Source: Solirubrobacterales bacterium (lineage in GTDB: Bacteria > Actinomycetota > Thermoleophilia > Solirubrobacterales > Solirubrobacteraceae). Taken from it: a stretch of DNA of 64,000 nucleotides. The stretch lies in the NCBI GenBank assembly GCA_027451345.1, contig DAIDJO010000095.1, positions 62,001 to 126,000 of the forward strand, given 5' to 3'. The notes under the pieces were generated by a model, which was not told where the DNA came from, made no database searches, and saw only the letters and a list, made by a program, of their open reading frames with translations. This document shows positions 7,999 through 16,578 of the stretch, one piece after another (position 1 is the stretch's first letter; every line of letters begins with the position of its first letter). The position numbers and the translations under genes are program-made.

Positions 7999-8711
7999 GC
8001 GGCCTCGCCGACCTGATTCGGCGGGCCCGTGTCATCGACGTCTCCCCGGAGCTGCGTGAGGGCATGCCGACCTTCCCGGGGCATCCGGGGGTGACGGTCG
8101 ACGCGGCGGCGAGGACCCACGCGCGGGATGGGTACTTCCTGCAGACGCTCTCCCTGGGTGAGCACTCGGGCAGTCACGTCGATGCGCCGGCGCACGCCCT
8201 CGCCGGCAGGCCGGGAGCGACGATCGACATGTTCGCGGTCGACCGCTTCGTGGTGCCGTACGTCCTGTTCGACCTCTCGCCGCTCGGCCTCGCCCCGGGC
8301 GAGCTCGCAAGTCGTGAGGATCTGCTTCGCCTCCGGCCACCCGGTGACGGCCCCGAGCCGGGAGATGCGGTGCTCCTGCACTTCGGGTGGGACCGCCACT
8401 ACGACCGGCCAGACGGCTGGTGGGCCGCGAACACGCCCGGGCTCGCCGAGGATGCATGCGCCTTCCTGGCCGAGGCGCGGGTTGGCCTGGTCGGGTCGGA
8501 CACGCCCACCTGCGACACCGCGGTGGTCGAGGGGCGGATCACCGCCGACTGGGGTCACTCGACGTATTTCCTGCCCAACGACATCCTGCTCGTGGAGGGC
8601 CTCATCGGCCTGGGCACGGCTCCCAGTCGTGGCGTGTTCATCGGCGCACCGCTGCGGATCGCCGGGGGCTCGGCATCACCGATCCGAGCCCTGCTGCTCG
8701 TCGACGCCTGA
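7995..8711 (+). CDS. Cyclase/kynurenine-formamidase-like metal hydrolase
   Basis: A 238-aa member of the 'putative cyclase' family (kynurenine formamidase, isatin hydrolase). The metal-binding motif HSGSHVDAPAH gives His57, His61, Asp63 and His67, matching H-x-G-T-H-x-D-x-P-x-H. Characterised members hydrolyse N-formylkynurenine, isatin or other amide/lactam bonds using Zn2+ or Mn2+. GTG 7995 overlaps the dehydrogenase stop (GTGA). Nothing else nearby suggests tryptophan breakdown, so a lactam or lactone product of the preceding dehydrogenase is an alternative substrate. Confidence 0.88.
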   Translation: MSGLADLIRRARVIDVSPELREGMPTFPGHPGVTVDAAARTHARDGYFLQTLSLGEHSGSHVDAPAHALAGRPGATIDMFAVDRFVVPYVLFDLSPLGLAPGELASREDLLRLRPPGDGPEPGDAVLLHFGWDRHYDRPDGWWAANTPGLAEDACAFLAEARVGLVGSDTPTCDTAVVEGRITADWGHSTYFLPNDILLVEGLIGLGTAPSRGVFIGAPLRIAGGSASPIRALLLVDA

Positions 8712-8760
8712 CCGCCCCGCCGGCGGGCGTGAGGCGGCCCGGCGATCCTCGCCGTGGCCG

Positions 8761-8772
8761 GGGCCCGGGCCC
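8761..8772. terminator. G/C palindrome between convergent genes
   Basis: GGGCCCGGGCCC, a perfect 12-bp palindrome in the 95 bp between the convergent cyclase and ABC-ATPase genes. It may act in termination for either strand; there is no T run. Confidence 0.25.
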
Positions 8773-8806
8773 GCCGCCGCACCGCGGTCCCAACCGGCGT
8801 GGCCGG

Positions 8807-10663
8807 TCAGGCGACCTCCGCCGCCTCGTCGGCGGCACGCGGAATGGAGGCGATCAGCTGCTTGGTGTACTCGTGGTTCGGCTTCTCCAGGACCTCGCCG
8901 ACGGCGCCCTGCTCCACGATCTCACCTCGGTAACAGACATACACCCGATCCACGACCTGTCGCACCACGGCCAGGTCGTGACTGATGAACAGGTAGCTGA
9001 GGCCGAACTCTCGGCGCAGCGTCTTGAGCAGGTTGAGCACCTGCGCCTGAACCGAGACATCGAGCGCCGACACCGGCTCGTCAAAGACGATCACCTCGGG
9101 CTCGACCGCGAGCGCGCGAGCGATCGCCACGCGCTGGCGCTCGCCTCCGGACAGCGTCGCGGGCAGACGCCGCAGATAGCTGGCGGGGAGTCCCACCTGG
9201 TCGAAGAGCTCGGCGGCGCGGGCGGCCAGCGCCGTTCGGTCGTAGCCATTTGCCCGAAGCGTCTCCCTGATCGCGTCGCCCACCGTCTGCGTGGGGTCCA
9301 GCGAGGAGTACGGGTCCTGGAACACGAGCTGCACGCGCTTGTGGAGGGCCTGCTCCCGAGCCCCGCCGCTCGTGCCGCCTGAGCGATCGGATCGCTCCAC
9401 GACCTCGATCGTCCCCGACGTCGCCGTCTCGAGCCCGACCAGGCACCGCGCGAGGGTCGACTTGCCCGATCCGGATTCCCCGACGAGCCCGACGCTCTCG
9501 TTCCGCCCCACGTCGAGGGACACCTTGCGCAGCGCGTGGACGTCACGCCCGTGACGTCCGGTGAACGTCTTGCTGAGCTCCCGAATGCGCAGCACCGGAT
9601 CGGCGACCGCCGCCGCGGCATCGGATGCGGCCGGATCCTCGACCAGCAGCGCCGTGGTCGACCGCCGGAGCTCGCCGCGAATCTCGGACACGCGCACGCA
9701 GGCGGAGCGCCGGCCCGGCTCGATGTCGACGAGCGGCGGCAGCGCCGCGCGGCATTCCGCGGTCGCCCACGTGCAGCGGGGGGCAAAGCCGCACATGTCC
9801 GCCACGCTGTCCGGGGTCGGCACATTGCCCTCGGTCACCGGCAGGGCGGCGAGCGTGCGGTCGATCGGCGGATCCGAGACGAGCAGGGTCAGCGAGTACG
9901 GATGCAGTGGCTCTCGCGCCAGCGCCGCCGCCGGTGCGGACTCCAGAACCGACCCGGCGTAGAGCACGTAGACGCGCGAGCAGACCGAGAACGCGACCCG
10001 CAGGTCGTGCGTGATCATGATGAGGCCCATTCCGCGGGCCGCCTGAATCGATTGGAGCAGGGCGAGGATCTGAGCCTGTGTCGTGACATCGAGCGCGGTG
10101 GACGGCTCATCGGCGATCAGCAGATCCGGGTCGCGGGCGAGCGCGGCAGCCAGGGCCACGCGCTGACGCATCCCCCCCGAGAGCTGAAACGGATACTTGC
10201 GAGCCACGTCCGGATTGTCGATCCCGACCTCAGCCAGGCGCCGCACCGCCTCGTCCCGGAGGGCGCGCCGGGACCTGCGGCCCTGCGCGCCGGCGAGGCC
10301 CTCGGTGATGTGGTCCCCGACGCGAAGCAGTGGGTTCAGCATCGTGAACGGGTCCTGGTAGAGCAGCGCGATCCCGGAGCCGCGAAGCCGCTCCATGCTC
10401 CGGTCCGATTGCGAGAGCAGTTCGGTGCCCCGGTAGGTGATCCGGCCCGACGCGGTGACGTTCGGTGGGAGCAGGCGGGCGACGGCCTTGGCGAGCATCG
10501 ACTTGCCGCTCCCGGACTCGCCGACGATCCCGACCGTCTCACCCGGCATCAAACGCAGATCGACGCCCGTCAGGATCGTGCGTCGCTGCCCACCTCTCCT
10601 CCCGGCCCCGCTCTCCACGCGGACGTTCTCGAGCTCCAGGAGCGGTGCGTCATGCGTCGCCAT
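8807..10663 (-). CDS. Fused DppD-DppF-type peptide ABC transporter ATPase
   Basis: A 618-aa protein with two complete ABC nucleotide-binding domains of the oligopeptide/nickel class, normally encoded as separate DppD and DppF proteins. Domain 1 (~1-310) has GESGSGKS, LSGGMRQRVALA, DEPSTALDV and a C-terminal oligopeptide-transporter extension with cysteines (CGFAPRC...C). Domain 2 (~350-610) has GESGSGKS, LSGGERQRVAIA and DEPVSALDV. It powers peptide import through the two permeases encoded just upstream; its ATG directly follows the DppC-like stop. The fusion ensures 1:1 assembly of the heterodimeric ATPase. Last gene of a four-gene importer operon transcribed from near 14.36 kb. Confidence 0.94.
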   Translation of the reverse strand: MATHDAPLLELENVRVESGAGRRGGQRRTILTGVDLRLMPGETVGIVGESGSGKSMLAKAVARLLPPNVTASGRITYRGTELLSQSDRSMERLRGSGIALLYQDPFTMLNPLLRVGDHITEGLAGAQGRRSRRALRDEAVRRLAEVGIDNPDVARKYPFQLSGGMRQRVALAAALARDPDLLIADEPSTALDVTTQAQILALLQSIQAARGMGLIMITHDLRVAFSVCSRVYVLYAGSVLESAPAAALAREPLHPYSLTLLVSDPPIDRTLAALPVTEGNVPTPDSVADMCGFAPRCTWATAECRAALPPLVDIEPGRRSACVRVSEIRGELRRSTTALLVEDPAASDAAAAVADPVLRIRELSKTFTGRHGRDVHALRKVSLDVGRNESVGLVGESGSGKSTLARCLVGLETATSGTIEVVERSDRSGGTSGGAREQALHKRVQLVFQDPYSSLDPTQTVGDAIRETLRANGYDRTALAARAAELFDQVGLPASYLRRLPATLSGGERQRVAIARALAVEPEVIVFDEPVSALDVSVQAQVLNLLKTLRREFGLSYLFISHDLAVVRQVVDRVYVCYRGEIVEQGAVGEVLEKPNHEYTKQLIASIPRAADEAAEVA

Positions 10664-11524
10664 CTAGCGCTCCACGCTGGCGGCCCTGCGCCGTTCGTAG
10701 ATGAAGTCGCCGATCAGGTTGACCGAGGTGGCCAGAACGACGATCGCGAGTCCGGGGGCCAGCGCGGCCCACGGGTTCTGGAAGAGGATCTGCTCGTTCT
10801 CAGTCAGCATCAGCCCCCAGTCTGCCGTGCCGGGCTGAGCGCCCAGCCCCAGGAAGGCGAGCCCGGCCAGCGCAACGAGCGCCCCGGCAAAGTCGATGGC
10901 GAAGTCCGCGAGCAGGATCGGCAGGATGTTGCGGCCGATGTGGCGATACATGATCCGCCACCGCGGGATGCCGGTGATGCGCTCCGCCTCGACATAGGGC
11001 AACGCCCGTTGGGCCAGGGTGGCGCTGCGGATCAGCCGGATGTCTCCCTGGACGTTCAGGACGCAGAGGATGCCGACCGCCAGCCAGTAACCGCCCTGGA
11101 CGAGCGTGACCACGACGATCGTGATCAGGAGCCCGGGCAACGCGAACATGAAGTCCACGATCCGCATCGTGATCGTGTCGACCAGCCCACCCGAGTAGCC
11201 CGCCCAGATGCCGACGAGCCCGGAGAGCAGGAAGCCGCTGCAGGCGACGACGAGCGGGCCCACCAGGGCGCTCGTCGAGCCGGCGACCACGCGGGAGAAC
11301 ACATCGCGGCCGAGGCCGTCGGTGCCGAGCAGGTGCGTGCCGGTCGGCAGCGTCGCGATCGAGAACGGATCCTGGGCGCTCGGTGAGATGTGGGTGATGA
11401 GGTGGCCGAACAACGCCGCCACGAGGCTGGCCAGGACGAACAGCCAGGCGAGGGCGACGAGGATCGGGATCCGCGCGAACCGCGAACCCAACCGCCGGTG
11501 CGGGAGCGTGACGGGAGCGATCAT
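10664..11524 (-). CDS. DppC-type peptide ABC permease
   Basis: A 286-aa inner-membrane permease of the binding-protein-dependent transport family. The N-terminal hydrophobic helix (ILVALAWLFVLASLVAALFG) is followed by the DppC signature HLLGTDGLGRDVFSRV and further helices. The EAA coupling loop reads EAERITGIPRWRIMYRHI, which docks onto the ATPase. The ATG at 11522-11524 overlaps the DppB-like stop (ATGA). The C-terminus ends one base before the ATPase start region. Length is normal for the family. Confidence 0.92.
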   Translation of the reverse strand: MIAPVTLPHRRLGSRFARIPILVALAWLFVLASLVAALFGHLITHISPSAQDPFSIATLPTGTHLLGTDGLGRDVFSRVVAGSTSALVGPLVVACSGFLLSGLVGIWAGYSGGLVDTITMRIVDFMFALPGLLITIVVVTLVQGGYWLAVGILCVLNVQGDIRLIRSATLAQRALPYVEAERITGIPRWRIMYRHIGRNILPILLADFAIDFAGALVALAGLAFLGLGAQPGTADWGLMLTENEQILFQNPWAALAPGLAIVVLATSVNLIGDFIYERRRAASVER

Positions 11525-12582
11525 GTCGAGAGCCGCCCGAAGCTGACCCGCGGGTCGATCACGACGTAGAGCAGATCGATGAGGATGTTCGCGATCACGA
11601 CCCAGATCGCGGTGACGAGGACGAGTCCCTGGATCACCGGGATATCCGTGTTCTCGACGGCGTCGACCAGCAGACCGCCGAGGCCGGGGATCCCGAACAC
11701 GTCCTCGACGAAGACGGTCGCGGTCAGGGCCGTGACGATGAGCAGTCCGGAGGCCGTGAGGATCGGCACCAGCGCGTTGCGCAGGACGTAGCGAAGGTAG
11801 ATGCGTCGGCGCGGGATCCCGCGCGCACGGGCGAACGCCACATAGTCGGTGCTCAGCTGCTCGAGCATCGCGGCGCGCGCGATCTTCGTGACGAAGCCGA
11901 GCGGGGCGAGCGCCATGACGATCGCAGGAAGGATGAGGTGCTCGGCCTCCGACGACAGGCCGGTGCCGAGGCCCTCGACCGGCAGGATCGGGTACTTGAT
12001 CGCCAACAGGTACACGAGGGCGATCGCCAGCACATAGCTGGGGGCGCTGCTCGTGACGATGCTGATCCCGACGGCGATGCGATCGACGCGCCCGCCGCGG
12101 AAGCGTGCGGCCACCATGCCGAGGCTCACGCCGACGATGATCGACACCACGATCGCCACCGCGTTGAGGATGAGCGTGACGGGGAGCCGGTTGAGGATCT
12201 CCTGGCTCACCGGCTGACTCGTGTAGATCGAGGTGCCCAGGTTGCCGTGCAGGACCTGACCGACCCACGCGATGTATTGCGAGAAGAGCGAGTCGTTGAG
12301 GTGATACCGCGCTCTGATCGCATTGACGGTGGCCGTGTTGGTCGCGTGGCCGCCGAGCAGCGCGGCGACCGGCCCGCCGGGAACGATCGATGAGAGCAGG
12401 AACACCACGACCGTGACGACGAACACGAGCGGGATGAGCAGCAGCACCCGCCGCAGCGCGTAGCTGGCGAGCGTCTGCTCGGACCCTGCTCGCCGGCCCA
12501 GACGCCACGCGATCCCGCGGGCGCCGGTGAGGGCGCCCGGCTCCTGCCGGGCGCCCTCGGTTTGCTCCAACGTATCCGGCAT
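11521..12582 (-). CDS. DppB-type peptide ABC permease
   Basis: A 353-aa permease with a hydrophilic N-terminal tail (~50 residues), the typical YALRRVLLLIPLVFVVTVVV first helix, the DppB loop (GPVAALLGGHATN) and the EAA loop FARARGIPRRRIYLRYVLRN. I chose ATG 12580-12582, 11 nt after the substrate-binding-protein stop and preceded by AGAGGCGG; an in-frame ATG at 12621 would overlap that gene by 28 nt. It forms the membrane channel with the DppC-like partner. Confidence 0.9.
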   Translation of the reverse strand: MPDTLEQTEGARQEPGALTGARGIAWRLGRRAGSEQTLASYALRRVLLLIPLVFVVTVVVFLLSSIVPGGPVAALLGGHATNTATVNAIRARYHLNDSLFSQYIAWVGQVLHGNLGTSIYTSQPVSQEILNRLPVTLILNAVAIVVSIIVGVSLGMVAARFRGGRVDRIAVGISIVTSSAPSYVLAIALVYLLAIKYPILPVEGLGTGLSSEAEHLILPAIVMALAPLGFVTKIARAAMLEQLSTDYVAFARARGIPRRRIYLRYVLRNALVPILTASGLLIVTALTATVFVEDVFGIPGLGGLLVDAVENTDIPVIQGLVLVTAIWVVIANILIDLLYVVIDPRVSFGRLST

Positions 12583-12593
12583 CCGCCTCTGGC

Positions 12594-14225
12594 TCAGTTC
12601 GTGTGCAGGTCCGAGAGCCAATTGGTGGTCGGGCTGAAGGCGGTCAGATTCGTGAACGACCAGCCCTTCTTGACCGCGATCAGACCGTCCTCGAACCCGA
12701 GGTTGATGACCGGCACCGACTGCGACGCCAGGATCTCAGCCTTGATCGTGTCCAGCGCCGCCAGCTTGGCGTTCGAGGAGCGCTCGGCCGTGTTGAGCAG
12801 CCGGTCGACCGTCGGGTTGCGGTAGTTCGACGAGTTGTTGCCGTTCACCGCGGCCTGCTGGCTGCTGAAGTACTCCCAGGGCATCTCGTGCGGATCCGGC
12901 GCATCGGGAGCGTTGCCGATGATCTGGACCCCGAGATTCGGCTTGTGGTTGAGGATCACCTGGAAGCGGGGGCCTCCGGGCATCAGGCGGATGTTCAGCT
13001 TCACGCCGATCTTCGCCCAGTCGTTCTTCAGGATCTGCGCCGTGAGCGAGTCCGCCGGATCGTCCTCGGGGACGTTCAGGGTCGTCGAGAACCCGTGGGG
13101 CACGGAGGATGCCGCGATCGCCGCCTTGGCCTTCGCGATGCTGAACGGGAACGTCTGGATCTTCCGGTACAGCGACGTCACCGTCGACTTCGGCAGGGAC
13201 GCCGCGTAGATGGACGGATCGTTCACCGAGGCCGCCGGGCTCCAGTAGCCACCGCCGACCGCGGCCTGAATGCCCTTGACGTCGGTGGCGTAGTAGAGCG
13301 CCTTGCGCACGTTGATGTCGCTGAAGGGCTTCTGCGACATGTCCATGGTCAGGCCGATCCACGCATCCAGCGGGAAGCTGATCAGGTTGCTGAACGTCTT
13401 GAACTGCTTCGCCTGTCCGGCCTCCACCGAGAAGGTGCCCTGGATCTCACCCGAGCGCAGTGCGAGCAGGAGTGTTTCAGGATTCGGAATCGTCTTGAAC
13501 ACGATCGTGCTCCACTTCGGCTTCGCGCCGTAGTAGTACGGATTCCGCACGAGCGTGACCTGCGCCGGCGTGTATTGCGAGACCATGTAGGGACCGGCGC
13601 CGACCGGCAGCACGTTCGGGGTCCCGTAGTTGGCCAGGTTCTTCTCCACCGACGCCTTCTCGTAGACGAAGCCGGCGATGCTGGCGGGAAGGAACTTGAC
13701 GAGCGAGTCCGGGTGCTTGAGCGTCACGATCACGTGGTTGCCCTGCGCCGTCGCGGACTTGACGCTCGTGAACAGGCTCGCCTCCTGAGCGCCGACCTTC
13801 GGGTTGAGCTGCAGGTTGTAGGTGTAGGCGATGTCAGCGGCCGTCACCGGGTTGCCGTCAGAGAACTTGACGCCTGGGCGGACCGTGTAGACGTACTTGG
13901 TCGGGCTCACCTCCTTCCAGGAGGAGAGGATCGCCGGCTCGAGCTGCGAGTGCGACCCATAGGTGAGCATCTGCCCCTGGATCAGCACCATCACCCAGGA
14001 GGCCTCGGTCGAGTAGTCGGTCGGGACAAAGAGGGTACGGGGCCCCGTCTGAAGTCCCAGGGTGAGGGTGCTGCCCGCTCCGGAAGCTGCGGTGGCATTC
14101 GAGGCGGCCGCCGTACCACCGGCGGCGAGGGCGATCCCGCCGGCCAGGCAGGTCGTCGCGAGAAGGCCGCCTATCCGGCGGCGAGAGAACGCGCGACGCG
14201 CGCGCTCGGTGCGTTGTTGTGTCAT
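12594..14225 (-). CDS. Family 5 peptide/solute-binding protein of ABC importer
   Basis: A 543-aa extracellular substrate-binding protein of the DppA/OppA/NikA family. The N-terminus has a basic segment with SRRRIGG, a hydrophobic core and a TAAASNA-like cleavage region; the arginine run is Tat-like but could equally be Sec. I see no convincing lipobox. Family landmarks include YTVRPGVKFSDGNPVTAADI, NPYYY and LYYATDVKGI. The start ATG has an excellent ribosome-binding site (GGAGGAG, ~6 nt spacing). It delivers ligand to the permeases encoded downstream. Ligand unknown; the neighbourhood suggests peptides or opine-like compounds. Confidence 0.92.
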   Translation of the reverse strand: MTQQRTERARRAFSRRRIGGLLATTCLAGGIALAAGGTAAASNATAASGAGSTLTLGLQTGPRTLFVPTDYSTEASWVMVLIQGQMLTYGSHSQLEPAILSSWKEVSPTKYVYTVRPGVKFSDGNPVTAADIAYTYNLQLNPKVGAQEASLFTSVKSATAQGNHVIVTLKHPDSLVKFLPASIAGFVYEKASVEKNLANYGTPNVLPVGAGPYMVSQYTPAQVTLVRNPYYYGAKPKWSTIVFKTIPNPETLLLALRSGEIQGTFSVEAGQAKQFKTFSNLISFPLDAWIGLTMDMSQKPFSDINVRKALYYATDVKGIQAAVGGGYWSPAASVNDPSIYAASLPKSTVTSLYRKIQTFPFSIAKAKAAIAASSVPHGFSTTLNVPEDDPADSLTAQILKNDWAKIGVKLNIRLMPGGPRFQVILNHKPNLGVQIIGNAPDAPDPHEMPWEYFSSQQAAVNGNNSSNYRNPTVDRLLNTAERSSNAKLAALDTIKAEILASQSVPVINLGFEDGLIAVKKGWSFTNLTAFSPTTNWLSDLHTN

Positions 14226-14321
14226 CTGCTCTCCTCCGTCGTTGGCTCGCTTCCCGCCTCGGCCGCGACAGGTTGAGCCAGGCTCAAGCCCACAGCACCG
14301 TCACGAGTTGCGACGAACCAC

Positions 14322-14366
14322 TTCCACGAAAGATTTCTCGGATAGATCCGCATATCTTTCGTGGAA
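14322..14366. promoter_or_regulatory. 13-bp perfect inverted-repeat operator
   Basis: TTCCACGAAAGAT (14322-14334) and its exact reverse complement ATCTTTCGTGGAA (14354-14366) separated by 19 bp. One arm starts 4 bp from the minus-strand -10 element, so the repeat covers the predicted transcription start and early leader of the peptide importer. The divergently encoded GntR protein at 14571 is the obvious candidate ligand; the repeat could also fold in the leader RNA. Confidence 0.65.
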
Positions 14367-14370
14367 CGCG

Positions 14371-14400
14371 ATGCTAATGACTACTGCTATGCGCTGTCAA
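14371..14400 (-). promoter_or_regulatory. Promoter of the peptide importer operon
   Basis: On the minus strand: perfect -35 TTGACA (14395-14400), 18-bp spacer, -10 TAGCAT (14371-14376). Transcription would start near 14364, inside the inverted-repeat operator, and run ~140 nt to the binding-protein ATG. Confidence 0.6.
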
Positions 14401-14461
14401 CCTCAGTGGCCAGCGAATATCGCCAGGCCAACGAAATTTCTTTCAGTCAGCGAGACTTTTT

Positions 14462-14489
14462 TTGCGGGGGAACGGCCCGGTGATATGTT
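14462..14489 (+). promoter_or_regulatory. Candidate promoter of the GntR gene
   Basis: TTGCGG, 16-bp spacer, TATGTT; the -10 hexamer is 4/6 to consensus. It would leave a leader of roughly 75 nt before ATG 14571. Confidence 0.35.
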
Positions 14490-14570
14490 CTTCCTCGGCG
14501 GTCGGACCGGCGCGAACCGTGCCGGCAGCCGCCGCATCGTGTGGATGGACATGGAGATTGGGCAGGTGAG

Positions 14571-15236
14571 ATGACGGTCGTAGAAACGCAGGAGCCGCGC
14601 CGCAGCCTCACGGAAAAGGCGTACGACCACGTCCGCAACGCGATCCTCACCGGAGATATGCCGGTCGGCATGATCGTGGGGCAGGCCGAGCTCGCCGAGA
14701 CGCTCGCCATCTCAAAGACGCCGGTCCGCCAGGCGCTGCAGCTGCTGCACACCGAGGGGCTGCTCGAGATCGGCCCGCGCAAGCAGTTCGTCGTGAGTGG
14801 CCTGTCAGCCGCCCACCGCGACGAGATTCTGCGGATTCGAGAGGCGCTCGAAGCGATCGCCGTGGAAACCGCGACGCGTGTGCTGACGTTCGACCAGATC
14901 GACGCGCTGCGTCTGATGCTGATGCGGCAGACGCGGGCCGCCGACGCCACCGACGAGGACCAGTTCCTGCTCCTGGACGAGGAGTTCCACGTGCTCATCG
15001 CTCAGAGCGCCGGCCTGCCGATCGTGGCCCGTCTGCTCGAGCAGATGCGCGGCTTCGCGCGCCTGATGCGCCTGGGGCGCGCGCAACCGGTCGAGCACCT
15101 TCAGGAGGTGATCGCCGAGCACACCCGGATCGTGGATGCGATCGAGCGGCGTGACGGCTTCGGCGCCGTGCGCGCCCTGCAGGTGCACCTCCACCACTGG
15201 GATTCCCTCTTCTCGGGCGATCCGTCGGCGCGTTGA
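14571..15236 (+). CDS. GntR-family (FCD-type) transcription regulator
   Basis: A 221-aa regulator with an N-terminal winged helix-turn-helix (SLTEKAYDHVRNAIL..., AISKTPVRQALQLLHTEGLL, residues ~15-80) and a C-terminal FCD effector domain (~90-215) containing helices with LDEEFHVLIA and EHTRIVDAIERRD, whose Asp/His residues usually bind a metal and a carboxylate ligand. Divergent from the peptide importer operon, it probably represses that promoter by binding the 14322-14366 repeat and is released by a product of the imported substrate. ATG 14571 (AGGTG just upstream) is preferred over the in-frame GTG at 14541. Confidence 0.9.
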   Translation: MTVVETQEPRRSLTEKAYDHVRNAILTGDMPVGMIVGQAELAETLAISKTPVRQALQLLHTEGLLEIGPRKQFVVSGLSAAHRDEILRIREALEAIAVETATRVLTFDQIDALRLMLMRQTRAADATDEDQFLLLDEEFHVLIAQSAGLPIVARLLEQMRGFARLMRLGRAQPVEHLQEVIAEHTRIVDAIERRDGFGAVRALQVHLHHWDSLFSGDPSAR

Positions 15237-15240
15237 GCCG

Positions 15241-15263
15241 CGGGAGGCTCGCCGGAGCTCCCG
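15241..15263 (+). terminator. Hairpin after GntR gene
   Basis: CGGGAG/CTCCCG 6-bp stem with an 11-nt loop, 4 bp after the GntR stop and before the convergent ManD gene. It lacks a T tract. Confidence 0.35.
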
Positions 15264-15339
15264 AGGATGAGACGCGCGGGCGCCCGTCCGTCCAAGGCGG
15301 CGTCGGCTGCGTGGGCGTGATCACGCGCATCGGCGACGA

Positions 15340-16569
15340 TCACCAGTCGTGGATCGTGCCGTCGCGCAGACGGGTCACCGGCAGGTAGGCGGGCTGGTAG
15401 GGATAGTGGGCGGCGGCGGCCTCGTCGAGGTCGACACCGAGTCCGGGGCGGTCCCCCGGGTGCAGGTGGCCGTCGGCGAAGGTCATGCTCGTCTGGAACA
15501 CGGAGTTCGTCGCCTCGCTGTGCTCCATGTACTCCTGGATGCCGAAGTTGTGGATGGCGAGGCCGACGTGGAGCTGCGCGGCCAACCCCACCGGGGAGAC
15601 GTCGGTCGGCCCATGGAAGCCCGAACGCACCTGGTACTGGGCGGCGAAGTCCATCACCTTGCGCAGCGGGGTGATGCCGCCGAAGTGGGTCGCCGCCGCG
15701 CGCACGTAGTCGATCAGCTGCTCGGAGATGAGCGACTGGAAGTCCCACACCGTGTTGAACACCTCTCCGATGGCGAGCGGGGTCGTCGTGTGCTGGCGCA
15801 CGAGCCGCAGCGCCTGCGGGTTCTCCCCGGGAGTGCAGTCCTCGAGCCAGAACAGGTCGTAGGGCTCGAGCCGCTTGCCGAGCGTCGCGGCCTCGATCGG
15901 GCGCAGGCGGTGATGGGCGTCGTGGAGCAGCGGCAGCTCGGGCCCGAACTCCTGGCGCACGTGCTCGAAGATGCTCGGCACGTGCCGCAGGTACGCCCGG
16001 GAATCCCAGTCCTCCTCGACCGGGCGCAGACCTCGACCGGCGGGCTCGTAGTCATAGCGCTCACCCGAGGCCTGCGGCTGAGCGGCGACCCCGTAGAGGG
16101 CGTTGATCCCCGGCACCGCCGTCTGCACCCGGATCGCCCGGTACCCCCGCTCGAGGTGGGCGTGGATCGACTCCGACAGCGACTCGAGCGAGATCCCCGA
16201 CGCGTGCCCGTAGGCGAGCAGCCCGGTGCGTGACGCGCCGCCGAGCAGCTGGTAGACCGGCAGCCCCGCCACCTTGCCCTTGATGTCCCAGAGCGCCATG
16301 TCAACGGCGGCGATCGCGGCCATCGTCACCGGTCCGCGCCGCCAGTAGGCGCCGCGGTAGAGGTACTGCCAGGTGTCCTCGATGCGATGGGGGTCGCGAC
16401 CGACGAGCAGCGGCGCCACGTGCTCGGACAGATAGCTCGCGACCGCGAGCTCGCGCCCGTTCAGCGTCGCATCGCCCAGCCCGGTGACCCCCTCGTCGGT
16501 CGTCAGCTTGAGCGTGACGAAGTTCCGGGTCGGGCTCGTCACGACAACGTCAGCCGCGGTGATCTTCAA
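15340..16569 (-). CDS. manD: D-mannonate dehydratase, enolase superfamily
   Basis: A 409-aa ManD/RspA-type dehydratase. The catalytic dyad of characterised mannonate dehydratases, Arg147 (RAIRVQ) and Tyr159 (INALYG), is present at the same numbers. Mg2+ ligands are Asp217 (LLHDAHHR), Glu243 ([10 protein letters not shown]) and Glu269 (AIGEVFNT); His219 and His319 ([11 protein letters not shown]) complete the site. It converts D-mannonate to 2-keto-3-deoxy-D-gluconate in hexuronate catabolism. Upstream in the same unit is a fructuronate-reductase-like gene that would supply mannonate, so the pair forms a glucuronate branch. The family includes low-activity members using other sugar acids, but the dyad favours a true mannonate dehydratase. 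Confidence 0.93.
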   Translation of the reverse strand: MKITAADVVVTSPTRNFVTLKLTTDEGVTGLGDATLNGRELAVASYLSEHVAPLLVGRDPHRIEDTWQYLYRGAYWRRGPVTMAAIAAVDMALWDIKGKVAGLPVYQLLGGASRTGLLAYGHASGISLESLSESIHAHLERGYRAIRVQTAVPGINALYGVAAQPQASGERYDYEPAGRGLRPVEEDWDSRAYLRHVPSIFEHVRQEFGPELPLLHDAHHRLRPIEAATLGKRLEPYDLFWLEDCTPGENPQALRLVRQHTTTPLAIGEVFNTVWDFQSLISEQLIDYVRAAATHFGGITPLRKVMDFAAQYQVRSGFHGPTDVSPVGLAAQLHVGLAIHNFGIQEYMEHSEATNSVFQTSMTFADGHLHPGDRPGLGVDLDEAAAAHYPYQPAYLPVTRLRDGTIHDW

Positions 16570-16578
16570 CTCATCCCC

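Larger units (their letters stand above)
14226..14570. other. 345-bp divergent regulatory region
   Basis: No gene seen. It is noticeably richer in A+T than the flanks and separates the minus-strand peptide importer from the plus-strand GntR gene. It holds a minus-strand promoter (14371-14400), a long inverted-repeat operator (14322-14366), an untranslated leader of about 140 nt before the binding-protein ATG, and a possible plus-strand promoter (14462-14489) followed by the GntR start. A T7 run lies at 14457-14463. Confidence 0.7.

Noticed and set aside
9536-11386. 616-codon plus-strand open frame over the first importer
   Set aside because: Lies opposite clear ATPase and permease genes and reads as an antisense frame.
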